A DNA stretch of 64,000 nucleotides from Nocardioides kongjuensis (GTDB taxonomy: Bacteria > Actinomycetota > Actinomycetes > Propionibacteriales > Nocardioidaceae), in contig NZ_JACCBF010000001.1 of NCBI RefSeq assembly GCF_013409625.1, positions 4,219,001 through 4,283,000 of the forward strand. The letters are read 5' to 3'. Shown here one piece after another: positions 35,323 through 43,950 of the stretch. A program made the translations under genes and the position numbers. Positions within the stretch are counted from its first letter, which is position 1. Each line of letters opens with the position of its first letter. Under the pieces are notes generated by a model. The model saw nothing but the letters and a program-made list of their open reading frames with translations, was not told the DNA's origin and searched no databases.

Positions 35323-36699
35323 TCAGGCGAGCAGCTTGCCCGGATTCATGATCCCCAGCGGGTCGAACGCCTTCTTCACCGCGCGGTGCAGCTCCATCGA
35401 GTCGGCGCCGACCTGGCGCTCGAGCCAGTGCGCCTTGAGCACGCCGACGCCGTGCTCGCCGGTGATGGTGCCGTCGAGCTCGAGGGCGGCGGCGAACACC
35501 TCGTCGGCCGCGGCGGCAACCGCAGCCGGGATCCCCACAGCGCCGTGATCGAAGACGAACGTGGGGTGGAGGTTGCCGTCGCCGGCGTGGGCGACGGTCA
35601 GCACGGTGACGCCGTGCCGGGCGGCAGCGGCATCGATCCGGCGGATCATCTCGGGAAGCCGGGAGACGGGTACGCCGACGTCCTCGACCAGGCACTGGCC
35701 GAGCTGCTCGGCGGCGGGGTAGGCGAGGCGGCGGACGGCGAGGAGCTCCTCGGACTCCTGCGGGTCCGTCGAGACCGCGGGCTCGTCGACGGCGCCGGCC
35801 TCCTCGCACAGGGAGGCGACAGCGGCGGCGTCGCCGGCGAAGCGGCCGTCGACCTGGACGACGAGCATCGCCTCGATGCCGGCCAGGCCCATCCGCTTCC
35901 AGGCGTCGATGGCGCGCAGGGTCGTGCCGTCGAGCAGCTCGAGCAACGACACCTCCGGCCCGCGGGCCACGACCAGGGCGACCGCCTCACCGGCCGCCTC
36001 CAAGGACGCGAACGCCGCGACCACGGTCGTCGGCGGCACGACTGGGCGGCGGGACAGGCGGACGGTGGCGGCGGTGATCACGCCGAGGGTGCCCTCGGAG
36101 CCGACCAGCAGCCCGGTGAGGTCGTAGCCGGCGACGTTCTTGGTGGTCCGGGTCCCGGTCGAGACGACCCGGCCGTCGGCGAGCACGACCTCGAGACCGA
36201 GCACCGACTGGCGGGTGACGCCGTACTTCACGCAGCGCAGCCCGCCCGCGTTGGTGGCGACATTGCCGCCGACGGTGGAGATCTCCCAGCTCGACGGGTC
36301 GGGCGCGAACATCAGGCCGTGCTCGCCCGCCGCCCGGTCCAGCGCCGCGTTGACCACGCCCGCCTCGACGACGGCGACCCGGTCCAGGGGGTCGAGCGAC
36401 CGGATGGACGACATCGCCTCCGTCGAGAGGACGAGACAGCCCTCGACCGCGCTGGCGCCGCCGGCCAGCGACGTCCCGGCGCCGCGCGGCACCACCGCCA
36501 CGCCGTACGACGAAGCGAGCCGCAGCGCAGCCGACACGTCCTGCGTGGTCCGGGGCAGCACGACCGCGCACGGCAGGCCACCAGGGACGACGGTCGCCAT
36601 GTCCTGCCGGTACGACGCCAGGAGGTCGCCGTCCGTGACGACCCGGCAGCGCTCCCCGAGCTCGGCGACGAGGGCGGCGACGAAACCGGGAGAGGTCAT
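35323..36699 (-). CDS. FAD-binding oxidase (glycolate/D-lactate oxidase GlcD type)
   Basis: 458 aa. The N-terminal PCMH FAD domain has VVPRGAGTSLAGGA and STVGGNVATNAGGLRCVKYG, then GTLGVITAATVRL; the C-terminal FAD-oxidase cap has AHAGDGNLHP and GTITGEHGVG. These oxidise 2-hydroxy acids (glycolate, D-lactate and larger relatives). Its ATG overlaps the P450 stop (ATGA on the reverse strand), so the two are co-translated. A substituted lactate derived from the aminotransferase product is a possible substrate. Confidence 0.85.
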   Translation of the reverse strand: MTSPGFVAALVAELGERCRVVTDGDLLASYRQDMATVVPGGLPCAVVLPRTTQDVSAALRLASSYGVAVVPRGAGTSLAGGASAVEGCLVLSTEAMSSIRSLDPLDRVAVVEAGVVNAALDRAAGEHGLMFAPDPSSWEISTVGGNVATNAGGLRCVKYGVTRQSVLGLEVVLADGRVVSTGTRTTKNVAGYDLTGLLVGSEGTLGVITAATVRLSRRPVVPPTTVVAAFASLEAAGEAVALVVARGPEVSLLELLDGTTLRAIDAWKRMGLAGIEAMLVVQVDGRFAGDAAAVASLCEEAGAVDEPAVSTDPQESEELLAVRRLAYPAAEQLGQCLVEDVGVPVSRLPEMIRRIDAAAARHGVTVLTVAHAGDGNLHPTFVFDHGAVGIPAAVAAAADEVFAAALELDGTITGEHGVGVLKAHWLERQVGADSMELHRAVKKAFDPLGIMNPGKLLA

Positions 36700-37874
36700 G
36701 CCGGGACGATACGCACCGGCAGCGAGCTGAGCCCGCGCAGCGTGTTGTGCAGGAACGGCACCGGCTCGCCGGCGGGCTCGATCGAGCGCACCCGCCGGGC
36801 GAGCTCGCCGAACAGGACGTCCATCTCCAGGCGGGAGATCGGCTGGCCGACGCACTGGTGGATGCCCATGCCGAAGGTCAGGTGGCCGCCGGCCTCGCGC
36901 TCGATCCGGTACTGGTCGGCGTCGGGGCCGAAGCGTTCGACGTCGCGGTTCGCGGCGCCGGGGAACACGATCAGCTTGCTGTCCTCGGGCAGCGTGACGC
37001 CGCCGAAGGAGACCTCGCGCGAGGTCGTGCGGAAGAACGACTGGAAGGGCGACTCGAAGCGCAGCGCCTCGTCGATCGCGAACTTCGTGAGCCGGGGCGT
37101 GGCGTGCACGAGGTCCCACTGGTCGGGGTTCGCGGTCAGGCAGCGCAGGGTGTTGCCGATCGCGATCACGGTGGTGTCCAGGCCGGCGGAGAGCAGTGCC
37201 CGCACGAGCACGGCGGCCTCCTCCGGGGCGACCACGCCGGCGTCCGCGTGCGCCCAGATCTTGGCGCCGAGCCCGTCGGGGCTGAGGTTCTCGCGGGCGC
37301 AGTTGTTCATCGTCCACTCGATGGTGTGCTCGCCCGCCCGCATGTAGTGCTCGTAGCGGGCGTCCTCGGGGCCGAACTGCGCGAAGTTCATCGCGCCGTG
37401 GGGGAGCAGGTTCTCGGCCCGCCCCTCGCGTGGGATGCCGACCGCGTCGCCGAAGACCCGGATCGGGAACAGCTCGGCGAGGTCGGTGATCGCGTCGAAC
37501 TCCCGCATGTCGAGCAGCTTGTCGACCAGCGGCGTCGCGAACTCCTGGAACCCGGCGCGCAGCGGGCGCATGTTGCGCGGGCTGATCACGTCGGCCATCA
37601 CCGTGCGCAGCGGGGTGTGCATCGGCGGGTCGGAGTCGAGGATGCCGGGCTTGCGCCACGGCGGCTGGTGGTGGTAGTTCCGGGGCCCCACACCAGCCCC
37701 GGAGATGAAGGTCTCGTGGTCGACGAGGATCTCGCGGACCTCGGCGAACCGGGAGAACGCCGCGACGTCGTACTTGTCCAGCCACACGGCCGGACCGGCC
37801 TCGCGCATCCGCTGGAAGAGCGGGTACGGGTCGGTCAGGTTCGCGTCGTCGTACGGGTCGTCGGCGATGTTCAT
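36696..37874 (-). CDS. Cytochrome P450 (CYP199-like)
   Basis: 392 aa. The haem-thiolate Cys is C341 in TFGMGIHQCVGQ; the I-helix has ALLSAGLDTTV and the K-helix EALR. The run FESPFQSFFRTTSREVSFGG closely resembles my recollection of CYP199A enzymes, which demethylate para-methoxy aromatic acids. It diverges from the lyase gene, which is coupled to a suitable flavin/iron-sulfur reductase. Together with mycothiol-dependent formaldehyde genes this suggests oxidative demethylation; the actual substrate is unknown. Confidence 0.88.
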   Translation of the reverse strand: MNIADDPYDDANLTDPYPLFQRMREAGPAVWLDKYDVAAFSRFAEVREILVDHETFISGAGVGPRNYHHQPPWRKPGILDSDPPMHTPLRTVMADVISPRNMRPLRAGFQEFATPLVDKLLDMREFDAITDLAELFPIRVFGDAVGIPREGRAENLLPHGAMNFAQFGPEDARYEHYMRAGEHTIEWTMNNCARENLSPDGLGAKIWAHADAGVVAPEEAAVLVRALLSAGLDTTVIAIGNTLRCLTANPDQWDLVHATPRLTKFAIDEALRFESPFQSFFRTTSREVSFGGVTLPEDSKLIVFPGAANRDVERFGPDADQYRIEREAGGHLTFGMGIHQCVGQPISRLEMDVLFGELARRVRSIEPAGEPVPFLHNTLRGLSSLPVRIVPA

Positions 37875-37916
37875 GCCGGGACGGTAGGAGCGGCCGGAAA
37901 CCCCGGACAACGAAGG

Positions 37917-37933
37917 TTCCCGCGTCATGAGAA
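37917..37933. promoter_or_regulatory. Dyad in the divergent P450/lyase promoter region
   Basis: TTCCCGC-GTC-ATGAGAA matches the importer-operon dyad at 31349-31365 at 11 of 17 positions, with every difference a transition. It sits roughly centrally in the 102-base gap between the P450 (reverse) and lyase (forward) start codons, where one regulator could control both. Regulator identity is inferred, with the IclR protein at 27.4 kb the leading candidate. Confidence 0.5.
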
Positions 37934-37976
37934 TCCGCGTTGCCGGTGTGTGGCGGCCCTCCGCGACGATGTGCCC

Positions 37977-39638
37977 ATGACCGCTCACCTGACGCAGACC
38001 GCCGACCGCGTCGTCGTCCTCGGCTCCGCCCGGCTCACGCTCACCGACCTCGTCGCCGTCGCCCGCCACGGCGCGCGCGTCGAGCTCGACGCGGCCGTCG
38101 ACGAGCGCCTGCGCGCCAGCCAGGAGTGGGTCGAGGCCGCGGGCCTGGAGCGGCCGATCTACTCGATCAACACCGGCTTCGGCTCGCTCGCCGGACGCCA
38201 GGCCTTCGCCGACCCGGCCGACGCGGCGGAGCTGTCGCGCCGCCTGGTGCTGAGCAACGCCTCCGGCATCGGACGGTACGTCGACCGCGAGCTGGTCCGC
38301 GCCACCATGCTGATCCGCGCGGTCAGCCTGCTCTCCGGCCACTCCGGCGTCCGCCCGGAGGTCGCCGGGCTCGTCGTCGACATGCTCAACGCGGGCGTGC
38401 ACCCGGCGATCCCGGAGTACGGCTCGCTCGGCGCGTCCGGCGACCTGATCCCGCTGGCCCACCTCGCGGTCGTGATGACCAAGGGCGTCGCGGGGCGCGA
38501 GAGCGCCGAGGAGGACGCCCGGAACTCCGGCGAGGTGCTCGCCGACGGCGACCGGGTCGTCAGCGGCGCGGACGCGATGGCCGACGCGGGCCTGGAGCGG
38601 ATCGCGCTCGCCGCGAAGGAGGGCCTGGCGCTGCTCAACGGCACGTCGTTCTCCTGCGCCCAGGTCGCGCTCGCGCTGCACGACGCGCAGAACCTGCTCG
38701 ACACCAACCTGGTCACCGCTGCGATGTCGATCGAGGCGCTCAAGGGCTTCGGCGACGCGTTCATCGCCGAGCTGCACGAGGCCCGCGGCCAGGCCGGCCA
38801 GATCGAGGTCGCGGCCCGGATCCGGCAGCTGCTCACCGGCGCGAGCCTGGTCGACGGCGACCGCGACCGCGACCCGGTGCGGCAGCCCCCGCAGGACGCG
38901 TACTCCCTGCGCTGCGTGCCACAGGTCCTCGGGCCGATCACCGACACCCTGAGGTTCGTGGCCGGCCTCGTCGAGAACGAGATGAACGCCGCCACCGACA
39001 ACCCGCTCATCTTCCCCGCGCTGCCGCGGTCGCTGAAGGCCGTCTCGGGCGGCAACTTCCACGCGGAGTACATGGCCTTCGCCGCCGACTTCCTCGCCAT
39101 CGCCGTCACCGAGATCGGCAACATCACCGAGCGCCGGCTGTTCCGCATGGACGACGGCACGCTCAACCGCGGCCTGCCGGACATGCTCGTCAACAGCGCG
39201 CAGGTCGGCATGGACTGCGGCTACATGCTCCCGCAGTACCTCGCGGCCGCGCTGGTCTCCGACTGCAAGACCCTCGCGCACCCCGACTCCGTCGACTCGA
39301 TCCCCACCTGCGCCAACCAGGAGGACCACGTCTCGATGGCCAACAACGCCGGCCGGCACGCCCGGCAGGTCGTCGCCAACATCGAGGCCGTCGTCGCCAT
39401 CGAGCTGCTCATGGCCGCCCAGGCGCTGGACCTGCGGATCCTGCAGGAGGAGGTCACCGAGGACGGGCTCGCCCCGACCAGCCGGGCCGTGCGCGCGCTG
39501 GTCCGCGGCAGCGAGGACGAGCAGGGGCAGCCGGTCGCGCACCTCACCCAGGACCGTGTGCTCTACCCGTGGCTGCGCAAGGCCGTCGAGCTGGTCCACT
39601 CCGGCGCCGTCGCCGCGACCGCCGAGGGACTCTCGTGA
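37977..39638 (+). CDS. MIO-type histidine/aromatic amino acid ammonia-lyase with altered selectivity residue
   Basis: 553 aa. The MIO-forming ASG triad is at residues 153-155 (GSLGASGDL). Other active-site segments are conserved: YSINTGFG (Tyr 62), LLNGTS, QDAYSLRC.PQV and ANQEDHVSMA, whose Glu contacts imidazole in HutH. However, the Ser-His pair in HutH's LVLSHAAG, in which His 83 is needed for histidine turnover, is Ser-Asn here (S93-N94 in LVLSNASG). No hutU, hutI or hutG is nearby. The enzyme probably deaminates a modified histidine or aromatic amino acid. Its stop overlaps the reductase GTG. Confidence 0.85.
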   Translation: MTAHLTQTADRVVVLGSARLTLTDLVAVARHGARVELDAAVDERLRASQEWVEAAGLERPIYSINTGFGSLAGRQAFADPADAAELSRRLVLSNASGIGRYVDRELVRATMLIRAVSLLSGHSGVRPEVAGLVVDMLNAGVHPAIPEYGSLGASGDLIPLAHLAVVMTKGVAGRESAEEDARNSGEVLADGDRVVSGADAMADAGLERIALAAKEGLALLNGTSFSCAQVALALHDAQNLLDTNLVTAAMSIEALKGFGDAFIAELHEARGQAGQIEVAARIRQLLTGASLVDGDRDRDPVRQPPQDAYSLRCVPQVLGPITDTLRFVAGLVENEMNAATDNPLIFPALPRSLKAVSGGNFHAEYMAFAADFLAIAVTEIGNITERRLFRMDDGTLNRGLPDMLVNSAQVGMDCGYMLPQYLAAALVSDCKTLAHPDSVDSIPTCANQEDHVSMANNAGRHARQVVANIEAVVAIELLMAAQALDLRILQEEVTEDGLAPTSRAVRALVRGSEDEQGQPVAHLTQDRVLYPWLRKAVELVHSGAVAATAEGLS

Positions 39639-40579
39639 CCGGCGAGGTCCGGGTCCGCGTGGCGGCCGCGCGCCAGGTCGCCGAGCGGGTCCGCGAGCTG
39701 GTCCTCGCGCCGGCGAACGGCACCCCGCTGCCCGGCTGGACGCCCGGCGCCCACGTCGACCTCGTGCTCACCGACGAGCTCACCCGCTCCTACTCGCTGT
39801 GCTCGGCGCCCGGCGCCGACACCTGGCGGATCGCGGTGCTCGAGGAGACCGAGGGCCGCGGCGGCTCCCGCCACGTCCACCACGCCCTCGCCGTCGGCGA
39901 CGAGCTGGTGACCTCCGCGCCGCGCAACGACTTCGAGCTCGTCGTCGGCGAGCGCCGGATCGTGCTCGTCTCCGGTGGCATCGGGATCACCCCGATCCTG
40001 CCGATGGCCGCGGCAGCCGAGGCCGCCGGCGCGGACTGGCGCCTGCTGCACCTCGCGCGCAGCGAGGCCGCGGCGGCGTACGTCGACGAGCTGGCGTCGT
40101 ACGGCGACCGCGTGGTCCGCCACGTCGACACCGACGGCGGACCGATCGACCTGGCCACCGCGCTCGACGGGCTCGGCGGTGCCGACGCCGACGTCTACGC
40201 CTGCGGCCCCGCGCCGCTGCTGGCCGCGCTCGAGGACTACGCCGCCGCCCGACCCGACACCCACCTGGTGCTGGAGCGGTTCACCGGCGACGGGGACGCC
40301 GTCCGCGAGGGCGACCACGCGTTCGTGGTCGAGATCGCCGACGGCACCGAGATCCCCGTGGCCGCCGACCAGACCGTGCTCGACGCGCTCACCCGGGCCG
40401 GGATCCGGGTGCTCAGCTCGTGCCAGGAGGGCGTGTGCGGCACGTGTGAGACGGTCGTCCTGGAAGGCGAGCCGGACCATCGCGACCACGTCCTCAGCGA
40501 CGAGGAGCGCGAGAGCGGCGAGATGATGATGCCCTGCGTGTCGCGGTGCCGTGGCGCGCGGATCGTCCTGGATCTGTGA
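39635..40579 (+). CDS. PDR/VanB-type oxidoreductase (FNR domain plus C-terminal 2Fe-2S ferredoxin)
   Basis: 314 aa. The N-terminal ferredoxin-reductase part has the flavin motif RSYSLCSAP and the NAD-binding segment [13 protein letters not shown]. The C-terminal plant-type ferredoxin has [13 protein letters not shown] and a final Cys in CVSRC, giving the four iron ligands. This order (flavin-NAD-2Fe2S) is that of phthalate dioxygenase reductase and of the reductase arm of CYP116B P450s. It is the obvious electron donor for the P450 across the divergent promoter. GTGA overlap with the lyase. Confidence 0.88.
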   Translation: MTGEVRVRVAAARQVAERVRELVLAPANGTPLPGWTPGAHVDLVLTDELTRSYSLCSAPGADTWRIAVLEETEGRGGSRHVHHALAVGDELVTSAPRNDFELVVGERRIVLVSGGIGITPILPMAAAAEAAGADWRLLHLARSEAAAAYVDELASYGDRVVRHVDTDGGPIDLATALDGLGGADADVYACGPAPLLAALEDYAAARPDTHLVLERFTGDGDAVREGDHAFVVEIADGTEIPVAADQTVLDALTRAGIRVLSSCQEGVCGTCETVVLEGEPDHRDHVLSDEERESGEMMMPCVSRCRGARIVLDL

Positions 40580-40592
40580 GGAGAGGGAGTAC

Positions 40593-41708
40593 ATGAGTCA
40601 GCAGGTGAAGGCCGTCGTCGCGCTCGCGAAGGGGGCGCCGGTGGAGGTCGTGACGATCAACGTGCCCGACCCGGGTCCGGGCGAGGCGGTGGTGAAGGTC
40701 CTCTCGTGCGGGGTGTGCCACACGGACCTGCACTACCGCGAGGGTGGGATCAACGACGACTTCCCGTTCCTGCTGGGTCACGAGGCCTCCGGGATCGTGG
40801 AGGCGGTCGGTCCGGACGTGACGTCGGTGGCTCCGGGCGACTTCGTGGTGTTGAACTGGCGGGCGGTGTGTGGTGAGTGTCGTGCGTGTCGTCGGGGTGA
40901 CCTGCAGTACTGCTTCAACACGCACAATGCGACGCAGAGGATGACGCTGGCCGAGGGTGAGGATGCCGGCACGGAGCTGTCCCCGGCGTTGGGGATCGGT
41001 GCGTTCGCGGAGAAGACCCTGGTCGCTGCCGGTCAGTGCACGAAGGTCGACCCGAAGGCTCGTCCGGCTGCGGTCGGTCTGCTGGGCTGTGGGGTGATGG
41101 CCGGTATCGGGGCGGCGATCAACACCGGTGCGGTGGGTCGCGGGAAGTCGATCGCGGTGATCGGTTGCGGTGGTGTCGGTGTGGCTGCGATCGCGGGGGC
41201 GGCGTTGGCGGGTGCCTCGCCGATCATCGCGGTCGACATCGACGCGAAGAAGCTGGCCAAGGCACGCGAGATGGGTGCGACCCATGTGGTCGACTCCTCG
41301 GCCACCGATCCGGTGGCGGAGATCAAGCGGATCTGTGGGGAGACCTACGAGGGTGCCGAGGGTGCCGATGTGGTGGTCGAGGCGGTCGGTCGTCCGGAGA
41401 CGTGGAAGCAGGCGTTCTACGCCCGTGACCTGGCCGGCACGGTGGTGCTGGTCGGCGTCCCGACGCCGGACATGAAGGTCCCGGACCTGCCGTTGATCGA
41501 CGTGTTCGGCCGCGGTGGTGCGCTGAAGTCCAGCTGGTACGGCGACTGCCTGCCCAGCCGTGACTTCCCGATGCTGGTCGACCTGTACCAGCAGGGTCGC
41601 CTCGACCTGGACGCGTTCGTGACCGAGGAGATCGGGATCGGCGACATCGAGGCCGCGTTCGACAAGATGCACCACGGCGACGTGCTGCGGTCCGTGGTGA
41701 TCCTCTGA
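40593..41708 (+). CDS. mscR: S-(hydroxymethyl)mycothiol dehydrogenase
   Basis: 371 aa zinc alcohol dehydrogenase. The catalytic zinc site is [14 protein letters not shown] and GHEASG, the structural zinc site [15 protein letters not shown], and the NAD motif [10 protein letters not shown]. It oxidises the mycothiol adduct of formaldehyde to S-formylmycothiol. A strong GAGGAGAGGGAG site lies before the ATG. Codon use has more GGT, CGT and TGT than neighbouring genes, which may reflect high expression or transfer. Linked to the P450 module, it would remove formaldehyde formed by demethylation. Confidence 0.9.
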   Translation: MSQQVKAVVALAKGAPVEVVTINVPDPGPGEAVVKVLSCGVCHTDLHYREGGINDDFPFLLGHEASGIVEAVGPDVTSVAPGDFVVLNWRAVCGECRACRRGDLQYCFNTHNATQRMTLAEGEDAGTELSPALGIGAFAEKTLVAAGQCTKVDPKARPAAVGLLGCGVMAGIGAAINTGAVGRGKSIAVIGCGGVGVAAIAGAALAGASPIIAVDIDAKKLAKAREMGATHVVDSSATDPVAEIKRICGETYEGAEGADVVVEAVGRPETWKQAFYARDLAGTVVLVGVPTPDMKVPDLPLIDVFGRGGALKSSWYGDCLPSRDFPMLVDLYQQGRLDLDAFVTEEIGIGDIEAAFDKMHHGDVLRSVVIL

Positions 41709-42340
41709 TGGCTGCTGGGAGCGCTCGGGTCGATCATGCGGTGACGTCGGGGACGTTCTGCCTGGACGGGGAGACCTTCGAGGTCGACAACAACGTGTGG
41801 GTGGTCGGTGACGACACGGAGTGCGTGGTGATCGATGCCCCGCACTCGGTCGAGGACATCCTCGCGGTGGTCGGGGAGCGGCGGGTGAAGGCGATCGTGT
41901 GCACCCATGCCCACGACGACCACGTCCGGGTCGCGCCCGCGTTGCGGGAGGCCGTCAACAACGGTGCGGGGGCTCCGATCCTGCTGCACCCCGACGACAG
42001 GCCGCTGTGGGAGCTGACCCACACCCAGTACCTGTGGGACGTGGACCTCGCTGACGGGCAGACCCTGGAGGTGGGTGGGACGACGCTGCGGGTGCTGCAC
42101 ACCCCGGGCCACGCGCCGGGGGCGGTGTGTCTCTACGCGCCGGACCTGGGTTGTGTGTTCACCGGTGACACGCTCTTCAACGGTGGTCCGGGCGCGACGG
42201 GTCGCTCGTTCAGCGACCGGCCCACGCTGGAGGCCTCGATCCGGGCCAGGCTGTTCGACCTGCCCGGCGACACGGTCGTGCACACCGGCCACGGCGAGGA
42301 CACCACCATCGCGGCCGAGCGGGAGCGGCTCGGCGCCTGA
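41708..42340 (+). CDS. Metallo-beta-lactamase fold hydrolase paired with mscR
   Basis: 210 aa with the metal-binding THAHDDH, a later HTPGHAPG histidine, FTGDTLF aspartate and HTGHGEDT. The gene starts on the last base of the mscR stop. This glyoxalase-II-like partner commonly follows mscR in actinobacteria and probably hydrolyses S-formylmycothiol or a related thioester to formate and mycothiol. It is the last gene before the repeat/IS region. Confidence 0.85.
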   Translation: MAAGSARVDHAVTSGTFCLDGETFEVDNNVWVVGDDTECVVIDAPHSVEDILAVVGERRVKAIVCTHAHDDHVRVAPALREAVNNGAGAPILLHPDDRPLWELTHTQYLWDVDLADGQTLEVGGTTLRVLHTPGHAPGAVCLYAPDLGCVFTGDTLFNGGPGATGRSFSDRPTLEASIRARLFDLPGDTVVHTGHGEDTTIAAERERLGA

Positions 42341-42355
42341 CGTGGCTGGTCTGCG

Positions 42356-42475
42356 GGCGCTGTAACACGTTGATCGCTGCTCTACCCGCCCCAAGACCAC
42401 CTGGGAACCGCCCTGTACGGGGCTGCTACAGGTGACTTGTGGCGGGTAGAGCGGCGAATCACGTGTTACAGCGCC
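42356..42475. repeat. Palindromic 110-bp repeat, left copy (with 15-bp perfect terminal inverted repeats)
   Basis: The core is 42361-42470, starting TGTAACACGT and ending ACGTGTTACA. With flanking GGCGC/GCGCC the terminal inverted repeat is 15 bp and perfect. The first and last 30 bases pair at 26 positions (including CTCTACCCGCC / GGCGGGTAGAG), and an inner CACCTG/CAGGTG can pair too, so it can fold to one long hairpin. The right copy at 43959-44068 is about 88% identical (13 differences in 110) and in direct orientation. Confidence 0.85.
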
Positions 42476-42518
42476 GAGGGGCGGTGCGGCGTCGGCGTGA
42501 CTGCCGGCAGCTCGGGTA

Positions 42519-42526
42519 CGTCGGCT
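42519..42526 (+). repeat. Left 8-bp target site duplication of the IS256 element
   Basis: CGTCGGCT at 42519-42526 is repeated exactly at 43951-43958, immediately outside the terminal inverted repeats. IS256-family transposition typically duplicates 8 bp. Confidence 0.88.
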
Positions 42527-43950
42527 GGTGACGTCCCGCCGAGTGGTGTAGTTCCTCGGCGTTGAGGTTCGTCGTGTTGCCGGTGACGTAGGCGGCCATC
42601 GTGCGACGGTCAGTGAGTACTTGCGACAGACACTCACGAATAGGACACGAAGCACGATGGCCTTGGACAATGCTGCACTACTCGAGGTACTTGAAGCCAT
42701 GCAGGCCGGCGGGGTCGAGGACCGCGTCCGCACCGCGGCACAGACGATCTACCAGGCGTTGATCGACGCCGAGCTCACCGCGGTGATCGGCGCCGGCCCC
42801 TGGGAACGCACCGACCAACGCACGACACAGCGCAACGGCTCCCGGCCGCGGACCCTGTCCACGACCGCCGGCGACCTGGAACTGCGGATCCCGAAGCTGA
42901 GGTCGGGATCCTTCTTCCCCTCACTGCTCGAACGCCGACGACGGGTCGACCAGGCCTTGTTCGCGGTGGTGATGGAGGCCTACCTCCACGGTGTCTCGAC
43001 CAGGAAGGTCGACGACCTGGTCAAAGCACTCGGCGCGGACACCGGGATCAGCAAGTCCGAGGTCTCCCGCATCTGCGCGGACCTCGACGAGGAAGTCGGC
43101 GCGTTCCGCGACCGGTCGCTGGGCGAGATCACCTACCCGTACGTGTTCCTCGACGCCACCTACTGCAAGGCCCGCGTGAACCGTCGCGTGGTGTCCCAGG
43201 CCGTCGTGATCGCCACCGGAGTCACCGCCGACGGGCGCCGTGAGGTCCTCGGGTTCGACGTCGGGGACAGCGAGGACGGGGCGTTCTGGACCGCGTTCCT
43301 GCGCGGTCTGAAGGCCCGCGGCCTGGGTGGTGTCCAGCTGGTCATCAGCGACGCCCACACCGGCCTGAAGACAGCGATCGCCGCTGTCTTTGTCGGCGCG
43401 AGCTGGCAGCGGTGCCGGGTCCACTTCATGCGCAACGTCCTCGCGGTCGTACCGAAGGGCAACGCTGAGATGGTCGCCGCCGCAATCCGCACGATCTTCG
43501 CCCAACCCGACGCCGAGCACGTTGGTGAGCAGTTCGAGGTCATCGCGGCGATGCTCGGCAAACAGCTGCCCAAGGTCGAGCAGATGTTGCGTGATGCCCA
43601 CGACGACCTCCTCGCGTTCACCGGGTTCCCGGTGTCGCACTGGAAAAAGATCTGGTCGACCAACCCCTTGGAGCGGCTCAACAAGGAGGTCAAACGCCGC
43701 ACCGACGTCGTCGGCGTCTTCCCAAACCCCGAGGCCCTGCTCAGGCTGGCCGGGGCCGTCCTGGTCGAAGCCCACGACGAATGGCAGGTCACCGCCGAAC
43801 GTCGCTATCTGTCCGAACACTCCATGGAACTCATCACCGGCACCAACAAGACCGAGCAGGAGGTGGCCAAGCCCGAACTCATGACGGCATCATGAGAACC
43901 ACTGACCCGCACGGTGTCGAGGAAACTCCACCACGACGCGGGACGTCACC
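42527..43950 (+). mobile_element. IS256-family insertion sequence (about 1,424 bp)
   Basis: The ends are imperfect inverted repeats of about 32 bp: both begin GGTGACGTCCCGC and continue with GTGGTG.AGTT.CCTCG. An 8-bp direct repeat CGTCGGCT flanks it. One intact transposase gene fills it. A small hairpin (GTGAGT/ACTCAC, 42613-42637) lies just before the transposase gene. The element is structurally complete and could be active. It landed in the 56-bp space between two 110-bp palindromic repeats. Confidence 0.9.
42657..43895 (+). CDS. IS256-family (mutator type) transposase
   Basis: 412 aa. The DDE residues are visible in VFLDATYCKAR, VISDAHTGLK and NPLERLNKEVKRRT, in the mutator-family arrangement with the RC.VHFMRN motif between the second Asp and the Glu. 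The ATG at 42657 gives a normal family length; a possible upstream ATG at 42621 would add 12 residues. No frameshift or stop interrupts it. Confidence 0.93.
   Translation: MALDNAALLEVLEAMQAGGVEDRVRTAAQTIYQALIDAELTAVIGAGPWERTDQRTTQRNGSRPRTLSTTAGDLELRIPKLRSGSFFPSLLERRRRVDQALFAVVMEAYLHGVSTRKVDDLVKALGADTGISKSEVSRICADLDEEVGAFRDRSLGEITYPYVFLDATYCKARVNRRVVSQAVVIATGVTADGRREVLGFDVGDSEDGAFWTAFLRGLKARGLGGVQLVISDAHTGLKTAIAAVFVGASWQRCRVHFMRNVLAVVPKGNAEMVAAAIRTIFAQPDAEHVGEQFEVIAAMLGKQLPKVEQMLRDAHDDLLAFTGFPVSHWKKIWSTNPLERLNKEVKRRTDVVGVFPNPEALLRLAGAVLVEAHDEWQVTAERRYLSEHSMELITGTNKTEQEVAKPELMTAS

Noticed and set aside
37977..39638. Calling the lyase hutH and the locus a histidine utilisation operon
   Set aside because: No hutU, hutI or hutG is present, the key His is Asn, and the neighbours are P450, reductase and formaldehyde genes.
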